Assembly: GCA_002715485.1 (NCBI GenBank) | Contig: PAZL01000065.1 | Span: 1 to 36,263, forward strand | DNA: 36,263 nt | DNA from: Aequorivita sp. | GTDB lineage: Bacteria > Bacteroidota > Bacteroidia > Flavobacteriales > Flavobacteriaceae | Direction of reading: 5' to 3' | Translations under genes and position numbers: made by a program | The notes under the pieces: model-generated | What the model was told of the DNA's origin: nothing | What the model saw: only the letters and a program-made list of their open reading frames with translations | The model's database searches: none | In this document: piece by piece, positions 17,812 through 23,761 of the stretch | Position numbering within the stretch: the first letter of the stretch is position 1 | Layout of the letters: every line of letters starts with the position of its first letter

Positions 17812-17946
17812 TTGCCAACGTTTATGTATATGAGCTGTGGCGTGTTTCGGCACAGACCTTTCCTGATAAGAACTGGCTTTGGAAAATCCGCAGGATTTTC
17901 CAAGTGAGGACTGACCAAGCCATAGCTTATATACTGTGTTGGCAAC
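17812..17946. repeat. inter-gene element D, inverted ends and strong hairpin
   Basis: The 135-bp element begins TTGCCAACG (17812-17820) and ends GTTGGCAAC (17938-17946). Its arms match well: the left arm at 17814-17841 and the right arm at 17919-17943 share GCCAAC, a central TATAT, AGCT and TGGC when one is reversed. A perfect 11-bp hairpin lies inside, TTGGAAAATCC at 17879-17889 and GGATTTTCCAA at 17893-17903. The right end lies 7 bases from the stop codon of the WapI-like gene. Confidence 0.78.
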
Positions 17947-17953
17947 TGTTATT

Positions 17954-18394
17954 TTATTTTTCAACTCCTTTCATTCCGCCATATTTCTCAAAAATCCTTT
18001 CTAATTGCTCAACTGAATTTTTAAAATATGATTGGTCACTATTGAAATCAAATTCTAATTTATTATCTATTCCTAAATTCTCTTGATAGGTTCCTAAAAT
18101 TGAAATTTTTCCAGAAACATATTTGACCGTCATTTCCAGATTTTTTTCATAAGAGTCAAATTCCGCAACGCCATTCAATTCCGATTGACAGGTTTTTAGT
18201 TTTTCATAAAACTTAAATAATTCGCCAGTCGAAGTGTAAAAGCTACTTCTTACTGAATAAGAACCAACTCTAATTTTAATTCCGACAACACATTCATAAC
18301 CACCTTTGAAACAAGTTTTATTCGGAAAGTCAAAAGTCTTTTCAATTCCAACAGTTATAATTCCGTTTTCTCCTTTTAGTTCAAATTCTTCCAT
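17954..18394 (-). CDS. WapI-type immunity-like protein (146 aa)
   Basis: The pattern LKGENGIITVGI, GGYECVVGIKIRVGSY, TSTGELFKFYEKL, ELNGVAEF and LEFDFNSDQSYFKNSVEQLERIF matches my memory of the WapI family of immunity proteins, which protect against contact-dependent or polymorphic toxins. It is soluble, largely beta with a C-terminal helix, and of normal length. No toxin gene is adjacent, so it may be an orphan immunity gene carried as a cassette. It starts at ATG 18394, and its stop lies 7 bases from the end of element D. Family assignment is from recall, not from a search. Confidence 0.6.
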   Translation of the reverse strand: MEEFELKGENGIITVGIEKTFDFPNKTCFKGGYECVVGIKIRVGSYSVRSSFYTSTGELFKFYEKLKTCQSELNGVAEFDSYEKNLEMTVKYVSGKISILGTYQENLGIDNKLEFDFNSDQSYFKNSVEQLERIFEKYGGMKGVEK

Positions 18395-18423
18395 TATTCA
18401 TTTTGAATGCGTTACCGCTAATA

Positions 18424-18432
18424 GTTGCCAAC
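18424..18432 (-). repeat. GTTGGCAAC motif at the upstream edge of the cassette array
   Basis: GTTGCCAAC on the plus strand (GTTGGCAAC on the minus strand) lies 29 bases upstream of the WapI-like start codon, next to GCGTTACCGCTAATA. It carries the same core as the ends of elements B, C and D and probably marks the last, shorter boundary of the array. No full inverted partner was found on the far side. Confidence 0.45.
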
Positions 18433-18601
18433 TTGTTTATCCTCCCAACTCTATTGAGTTTATCCCTACAATTTGTCTGGCTATACCCAAGTTATTAATT
18501 TTTTTGTGTAGTCTTCGAATTTAAAACAAATTCACCACCCTATTACGGAAAATCGTTATAGCAAGAATTTAACTGGTGAGATATCAAATACAATGATTTT
18601 T

Positions 18602-18727
18602 GCTGTAGGTTTTAAGCTGTAGGTGGTTATCTGTTGTCGGTTCTCGGTTCTCGATTCTCGGTTGGCGGTTGTGAGTCGTGAAGCGTGATTCGCAATCGCA
18701 CCTCGTCATTCGTACCTCGTCTTTCTA
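18602..18727. repeat. degenerate 7-bp tandem repeat (18 units)
   Basis: The 369-base gap between the WapI-like gene and the sensor kinase contains no gene. From 18602 to 18727 it can be divided into 18 consecutive 7-base units in one register, for example GCTGTAG, TCGGTTC (twice), TCGATTC, TCGGTTG, GCGGTTG, TGAGTCG, TGAAGCG, TGATTCG, and ACCTCGT (twice). The unit drifts gradually along the block. The rest of the gap is AT-rich with no recognised signal. Confidence 0.65.
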
Positions 18728-18763
18728 TAGACTCACATATTAATCACAACATTAAAGATAACT

Positions 18764-20107
18764 CTAAAACAATAAGCTTATTACAGTACCTTCCCCCTCG
18801 CTGCTCTTTATTTGGATACGTCCTTTGTGGAGCAACATAATCTGTTTGCTTAAACTCAGGCCCACCCCGCTTCCGGTTTTCTTGGTACTGAAAAAAGGCA
18901 CAAAAACACTGTCCCTGATTTCTTCGGGAATCCCTTTACCATTATCCATTACTTTAATTACCACCGTGCCGTTCAGGTTTTTTTGGGCTATCAATCTGAT
19001 TTTTGCATCTTCAATATGCTGGCAGGCATCTATGGCGTTTAAAATAAGATTGATTAAAACCTGTTCTATCAAATAGCTATCTATAGCTATTTGAAGATTA
19101 GGGGGCTCAATTAAAAAGTCAATCGCTATCCCACTGCTTTCAATGGAAGGCTGCATTAAGGTCTGTATATTGTTGAAGAGTTCCGCTAATTTTACTTCCG
19201 CCAGATTTAGTTGGGTTACTTTGTTTAGACTGCGGTAGGTTCTAGCAAACTTTAAGAGCCCATCACTCCGTTTTTTTATGGTTTTAATTCCAGAATTGAG
19301 ATCTTCAATATTTAAAGGATGGCTCTTAGCATCATCCAAATTGTTTTGGATATTAGTTTCCAAAGTCTCCGCCAAGGAAGAAATGGGCGCTATGCTGTTC
19401 ATAATCTCATGGGTCATCACGCTAAGCAATTTCTTCCAGGCCTCAGATTCGTTTTGATTTAATGTTTCCTCTATATTTTGCAATACGATGAGCTTAAATG
19501 AATTTTCCTCCATTTCAAAAACGGTATCGGAAATAAGGACTTTTAAGCTTTCCTGTTTCATTTCCAGCAATACCGAAGCTGTGGTGGAGTGGTAGGTTTC
19601 AAACAGTTCATCAAAAAGCTGTGGATGCCGCTTTTCCACAAAGCTGATATTTTTAAAGGCGGGTAGGTCCAATGTTTTTAATAGGGAGTCATTCGCCCAA
19701 AGAACTTCCCCACTTTCCACATTGTATGCGATGATGCCAATGTTTACCATTTCCAGAATTTTCTGAAGGTATAGCAATTGGGCCTCCCGTTCGCTATCGA
19801 TACTTTTGATGGTTTGATTTACCAAGTTAAAGCCCTTGTGGAGCTCGCGAAGGTCTTGGGCGCCATGCGTTTCGGAAAACCAACGGGAAAAATCGCGGTA
19901 CTTTACCGATTCAAAAAAATCGTCCATCGCCACAAATCGTTTTATTACAAAATGGTACAGATTATAAATAGAAAAAAGCGAGAGACAAATGCCAATTATT
20001 AAGGCATAGGTATTGGGCAAAATAATTCCAAAAGCAAGAACCAACAACGAAATGAGCAAACCCAAAACGCGAAGTGCAAGCGCTATTCTGTAGCTTTTAT
20101 AGTTCAT
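18764..20107 (-). CDS. sensor histidine kinase of an NtrY-like type (447 aa)
   Basis: Two hydrophobic segments (about 9-30 and 33-54) anchor it in the inner membrane with almost no periplasmic loop, so the signal is probably sensed in or near the membrane. A PAS-like region follows (about 105-215). The phosphorylation site is in MTHEIMNSIAP (H233). The ATP-binding domain shows N357 (LILNAIDAC), DNGKG (388-392) and GSGVGLSLSKQ (412 onward). The frame is open 10 codons further up, but the ATG at 20107 (MNYKSYRIAL) overlaps the regulator's stop by 11 bases and fits coupling. It should phosphorylate the NtrC-type regulator encoded just upstream. Confidence 0.92.
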   Translation of the reverse strand: MNYKSYRIALALRVLGLLISLLVLAFGIILPNTYALIIGICLSLFSIYNLYHFVIKRFVAMDDFFESVKYRDFSRWFSETHGAQDLRELHKGFNLVNQTIKSIDSEREAQLLYLQKILEMVNIGIIAYNVESGEVLWANDSLLKTLDLPAFKNISFVEKRHPQLFDELFETYHSTTASVLLEMKQESLKVLISDTVFEMEENSFKLIVLQNIEETLNQNESEAWKKLLSVMTHEIMNSIAPISSLAETLETNIQNNLDDAKSHPLNIEDLNSGIKTIKKRSDGLLKFARTYRSLNKVTQLNLAEVKLAELFNNIQTLMQPSIESSGIAIDFLIEPPNLQIAIDSYLIEQVLINLILNAIDACQHIEDAKIRLIAQKNLNGTVVIKVMDNGKGIPEEIRDSVFVPFFSTKKTGSGVGLSLSKQIMLLHKGRIQIKSSEGEGTVISLLF

Positions 20108-21440
20108 ATTTATTGAGTCTGCGGTAAAGGGCGGCACGTGTGATACCGAGCTCCTTTGCAGATTTTGAGATGTTTCCCTTGTTTTTTTCTATCACCCTTA
20201 GGATGGCACTTTTTTCAATGGCATCCAGATTCGTTTCTTTTTGCAGCACGGTCGGTTGTGGACTCTCAATAGCCGAAAAAATCAAATCTCCAGCCCCCAA
20301 TCTTTGGTCTTCCGCCATGATTACCGTTCGCTCCAGCGCGTATTGTAGTTCGCGTACATTCCCGGCAAAGGCATGGCTCTTTAGTTTTTGGATGAAATCT
20401 GTCTCCAAACTAAAACTCCCCTTGCCGTACTTTTCAGCATAAAAATCTATAAAATAATGGGCGAGCAGAGTTATATCCGTTCCCCTATCGCGTAGCGGGG
20501 GTATGGTTATATCAACCGTGTTTATGCGATAGATAAGGTCTTTTCGGAATTTTTCCTCATCGGCCAAATTGTTTATGGACAAGTTGGTGGCGCAAATTAA
20601 ACGAATATCAATCCCTATAGGCTGATTGGACCCGATAGGTGTTACCTGCCTATTCTGCAAGACTGTGAGCAATCGCGCTTGCTGGCGTAGGGAAATATTG
20701 CCTATTTCGTCCAAAAACAAGGTGCCCCCATTGGCGGCTTCAAAACGCCCTTTTCTATCTTCGCGAGCATCGGTAAAGGCCCCCTTTTTATAACCGAAAA
20801 GTTCGCTTTCAAAAAGGCTTTCGGTAAGCGCCCCCACATCTACCTTTACAAAGGGCATATTTTTGCGAAGGGAATTCTCGTGAATGGCCTTGGCTATCAA
20901 ATCCTTTCCCGTTCCGTTTTCACCTAAAATAAGTATGTTGGCATCTGTAGGAGCCACTTTTTTAAGCTTTACAAACACCTCCTGCATGGGTTCACTCTCC
21001 CCTATTATTTTGGTTTCAGAATTTAAATTGGTTTTTTGCCCTTTTGGATGCTTCTTTTTCTCTACCAACTCCCTAACTGTTTCCAGTATTTTTTCATTTT
21101 TCCAAGGTTTTACCATAAAGTCGGATGCGCCCTGCTTTAAGGACCGTATTGCAAGATCTATATCGGCATAGGCAGTTATAAGTATTACATCTACATTTGG
21201 GTTCTGTTTCTTTATTTTGTTGAGCCAGAAAATACCTTCGTTACCTGTATTTACAAGCCCGTTGAAATTCATATCTAGGATAACAACATCAAAGTTGTGC
21301 TCCTGCATCAAACTTAGGATGGTATTCGGGTTTTTATTGACCACAACTTGCTTGACCTTAGATTTAAGCAAAAGACGAAGTGCAACGAGCACATCCTCAT
21401 CGTCGTCTATAACTAGTATGTTGGCATTGTGTAAAAGCAT
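20097..21440 (-). CDS. NtrC-family sigma-54-dependent response regulator (447 aa)
   Basis: The receiver domain (1-125) has the acidic pocket D12-D14, the phosphorylation site D56 (DVVILD), T89 and K111. The AAA+ domain has Walker A GENGTGKD (173-180), the sigma-54-contacting loop GYKKGAFTDA (216-225) and Walker B LFLDEIGN (241-248). A Fis-type helix-turn-helix ends the protein (GNISKSAKELGITRAALYRRL). It should activate sigma-54 promoters when phosphorylated by the overlapping kinase. The obvious target is the divergent efflux operon starting at 21647, whose upstream region carries repeated sites. Confidence 0.95.
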   Translation of the reverse strand: MLLHNANILVIDDDEDVLVALRLLLKSKVKQVVVNKNPNTILSLMQEHNFDVVILDMNFNGLVNTGNEGIFWLNKIKKQNPNVDVILITAYADIDLAIRSLKQGASDFMVKPWKNEKILETVRELVEKKKHPKGQKTNLNSETKIIGESEPMQEVFVKLKKVAPTDANILILGENGTGKDLIAKAIHENSLRKNMPFVKVDVGALTESLFESELFGYKKGAFTDAREDRKGRFEAANGGTLFLDEIGNISLRQQARLLTVLQNRQVTPIGSNQPIGIDIRLICATNLSINNLADEEKFRKDLIYRINTVDITIPPLRDRGTDITLLAHYFIDFYAEKYGKGSFSLETDFIQKLKSHAFAGNVRELQYALERTVIMAEDQRLGAGDLIFSAIESPQPTVLQKETNLDAIEKSAILRVIEKNKGNISKSAKELGITRAALYRRLNKYEL

Positions 21441-21508
21441 GCTTACAATATTAACAAATTCTGAATTTAGAACTTATAAATAAGCCTTGATAATTCAGAA
21501 TTAAAAAA

Positions 21509-21551
21509 AGTGTATCGGCAGCGAACAGGAAGTGTATCAAAAGCGGACACT
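21509..21551. promoter_or_regulatory. candidate activator-binding sites upstream of the efflux operon
   Basis: AGTGTATC occurs at 21509-21516 and again at 21531-21538, 22 bp apart (two helical turns), each followed by a related GC-G-rich half (GCAGCGAACA and AAAGCGGACA). The second copy is a dyad: AGTGT (21531-21535) with ACACT (21547-21551). The placement about 95-140 bases before the efflux start codon suits upstream sites of a sigma-54 activator, and the activator gene is divergent and adjacent. Binding by that regulator is inference. Confidence 0.5.
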
Positions 21552-21601
21552 ATTTATTTCTATATTCTATATAATATATTGATAGAGAGCCACTTATTTT
21601 T

Positions 21602-21617
21602 TTGGCATCATATTCAC
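21602..21617 (+). promoter_or_regulatory. weak sigma-54-like promoter candidate
   Basis: TTGGCA at 21602-21607 fits the -24 element of sigma-54 promoters. Ten bases on, the -12 position reads TCAC instead of TTGC, so only part of the -12 element is kept. The spacing and the location 30 bases before the start codon are right for the divergent NtrC-type regulator to act here. Confidence 0.25.
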
Positions 21618-21646
21618 AAGAGATTATATGAAAACCAAATAATACT

Positions 21647-22897
21647 ATGGACATACCTTTAAAGAAGAAACGATTTACCACCAAAAAAATACTAACTATA
21701 GGTGGTATAGCCCTTTTGTTGGCTCTGATTGTTTTTGTAATTATTTCATCCCTTGGCGGTTCAAAATTGAATGTAGAAAAAGAGCGCATCAGTATAAGTA
21801 GTGTGGAAAAAGGTGTTTTTCAAGAAAATATACCCGTAAATGGAATTGTACTTCCCATTACCACTATATATCTGGATGCACTTGAAGGTGGTCGTGTGGA
21901 AGAAAAATTTGTAGAGGATGGAGCGATACTAAAAAAGGGCGACCCTATTTTAAGACTTAGCAATACAGACCTTGAACTGAGCCTTGTAAATCAAGAGACA
22001 CAGGTATATAATTTGTTGACACAGATGCAGATTTCACAAAATGCTGCCCGTCAAAATACTATAAATAAGTTAAATCAATATACCGATGTGGAGAGTGGCC
22101 TAATAGAAGCCAAACGCTTGTATGAGCTCAACAAAAAATTGTACGCTAAGGATGCCATAGGGCGTCAGGATTTGGTAAAAGCTGAAAACGATTACAACTA
22201 CCAGAAAGAGCGAATGAAACTTTCCAAGCAAATTCTAAAGCAGGATTCCATTGCTGTGAAACAGGAGAAAGGGCAAGTGCAAAGCAGTTATGCCCGTACT
22301 CAAAACGCTTTGGAACTCATGCGCAGGAAGGTAGCAGATCTAGTAGTAAAAGCGCCTGTGGATGGGCAACTTACCTCCCTGGATGCTGAAATTGGACAAT
22401 CAAAAAACAAAGGAGAACGCTTGGGGCAATTAGATGTGTTAAGCGGCTTTAAGGTGCGTGCCGATATTGATGAGCACTATATTTCCAGGATATACAATGG
22501 GCAAACGGGTAGTTTCAGCTTTAATGGCAAGAGCTACAAGCTGTCTATCAAAAAAGTTTACACCCAAGTTGCAAACGGCCGTTTTCAGGTAGATATGCAA
22601 TTTGAGGAAACTGTACCCGAAGGAATTCGTCGCGGACAAACCTTACAGATTCGTTTGGCTTTGAGCGATGAAAAACAAGCAGTAATGATTCCTAAGGGAG
22701 GCTTTTTCCAACAAACTGGTGGCAATTGGATTTTTAAGGTAAGCGAAGACGGCAATACCGCATATAAAACCGAAATAACATTAGGCAGCCAGAACACAGA
22801 AAATTATGAAGTATTGAACGGCCTTGAACCTGGCGATAAAGTAATAACCAGCAGTTATGACAACTATGGAGAGGTGCAGGAATTGATTTTAAAATAG
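21647..22897 (+). CDS. membrane-fusion (periplasmic adaptor) protein, HlyD/MacA type (416 aa)
   Basis: A basic N-terminus and one membrane helix (about 15-35) anchor it in the inner membrane. The periplasmic part has a split lipoyl domain (GGRVEEKFVEDGAILKKGD near 81-99, and VKAPVDGQLTSLDAEIG), with a long coiled coil between (about 115-230), then beta-barrel and membrane-proximal domains ending GLEPGDKVITSSYD. Such proteins link inner-membrane ABC permeases to a TolC-type channel. It is the first gene of the operon, and the ATPase, permeases and channel all follow on the same strand. Confidence 0.93.
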   Translation: MDIPLKKKRFTTKKILTIGGIALLLALIVFVIISSLGGSKLNVEKERISISSVEKGVFQENIPVNGIVLPITTIYLDALEGGRVEEKFVEDGAILKKGDPILRLSNTDLELSLVNQETQVYNLLTQMQISQNAARQNTINKLNQYTDVESGLIEAKRLYELNKKLYAKDAIGRQDLVKAENDYNYQKERMKLSKQILKQDSIAVKQEKGQVQSSYARTQNALELMRRKVADLVVKAPVDGQLTSLDAEIGQSKNKGERLGQLDVLSGFKVRADIDEHYISRIYNGQTGSFSFNGKSYKLSIKKVYTQVANGRFQVDMQFEETVPEGIRRGQTLQIRLALSDEKQAVMIPKGGFFQQTGGNWIFKVSEDGNTAYKTEITLGSQNTENYEVLNGLEPGDKVITSSYDNYGEVQELILK

Positions 22898-22907
22898 CAG
22901 GACAGCG

Positions 22908-23019
22908 GTTAGCTGATAACCGATAACCGATAACCGATAACCGATAACCGATAACCGATAACTGATAACCGATAACCGATAACTGATAACTGATAGCTGA
23001 AAGCTGATAGCTGATAACC
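22908..23019. repeat. 7-bp tandem repeat, consensus GATAACC (about 16 units)
   Basis: From 22915 to 23019 there are 15 in-register heptamers: six GATAACC, then mixtures of GATAACT, GATAACC, GATAGCT, one GAAAGCT and a final GATAACC. One diverged unit (GTTAGCT) precedes at 22908. The block fills the gap between the adaptor stop and the ATPase start inside the operon, so it is probably transcribed. Confidence 0.85.
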
Positions 23020-23032
23020 CAAAACAATAACT

Positions 23033-23731
23033 ATGATAACAATAACCGATTTAGAAAAATACTATGCCACTGAAGAAGTGCGCACCATAGCTTTAAACAA
23101 ACTTTCCTTTAAAGTAAGTGAAGGAGAATTTGTTGCAATAATGGGACCCTCTGGCTGCGGAAAATCCACTTTGCTGAATATCCTTGGCTTATTGGACGAC
23201 CCTGATGGGGGAAGCTTTGTATTCAACGGAATAGAGGTAGCAGGCTTTAACGAGCGCAAACGCGCCGATTTAAGAAAACACAATATTGGATTTGTATTCC
23301 AGAGTTTTAATCTTATCGACGAGCTTACCGTTTTTGAAAACGTAGAACTGCCTTTAATCTACACAGGGGTAAAACCAGCAGAGCGCAAAGAACGGGTTGA
23401 TGCAGTATTGGAAAAAATGCAGATTATGCACCGCAGAAAACACTTTCCGCAGCAATTATCAGGGGGGCAACAACAGCGTGTGGCAGTGGCCCGAGCTGTG
23501 GTAAACAATCCAAAACTTATTCTTGCCGACGAGCCTACAGGAAATCTGGACAGCAGCAACGGAAACGAAGTTATGGACCTATTGACAGAATTGAACGAAG
23601 CGGGAACTACTATTATCATGGTAACGCACAGTGAACACGATGCCAAATACAGCCACAGAATTATACGCATGCTCGATGGACAGAAGGTTACAGAGAATGT
23701 ACTTTCTGAGTATGTTAGGAGTAGTGAATAG
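23033..23731 (+). CDS. ABC transporter ATPase, LolD/MacB type (232 aa)
   Basis: It powers the permeases of the operon. All motifs are intact: Walker A GPSGCGKST (38-46), Q-loop Q90, signature LSGGQQQR (142-149), Walker B LILADEP (162-168), D-loop GNLD and H199. The spacing and the FQSFNLIDELTVFENVELPL segment are typical of the LolD/MacB/FtsE group. The last residues (VRSSE) are encoded by the start of a 7-bp repeat that supplies the stop codon, so the C-terminus may have been altered by the repeat. Confidence 0.95.
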   Translation: MITITDLEKYYATEEVRTIALNKLSFKVSEGEFVAIMGPSGCGKSTLLNILGLLDDPDGGSFVFNGIEVAGFNERKRADLRKHNIGFVFQSFNLIDELTVFENVELPLIYTGVKPAERKERVDAVLEKMQIMHRRKHFPQQLSGGQQQRVAVARAVVNNPKLILADEPTGNLDSSNGNEVMDLLTELNEAGTTIIMVTHSEHDAKYSHRIIRMLDGQKVTENVLSEYVRSSE

Positions 23732-23741
23732 TGAGTAGTGC
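23721..23741. repeat. 7-bp repeat overlapping the ATPase stop codon (3 units)
   Basis: GTAGTGA, ATAGTGA and GTAGTGC follow in one register. The TAG stop of the ATPase gene (23729-23731) lies within the second unit. Confidence 0.6.
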
Positions 23742-23761
23742 GCAAAATAAATAATTAGAAA

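Noticed and set aside
16041..17946. Standard integron attC sites
   Set aside because: The element ends (TTGCCAAC, TTACTAAC, GTTGGCAAC) keep only the GTT/AAC part of the attC core and fail the RYYYAAC/GTTRRRY consensus; no integrase gene is in the window.
18602..18727. CRISPR array
   Set aside because: Units are 7 bases long, contiguous and degenerate; there are no spacers and no cas genes.
22734..23027. Open frame on the minus strand through the GATAACC repeat
   Set aside because: It is simply the translated heptamer repeat (a recurring Leu-Ser-Val-Ile-Gly-Tyr pattern) and opposes two real genes.
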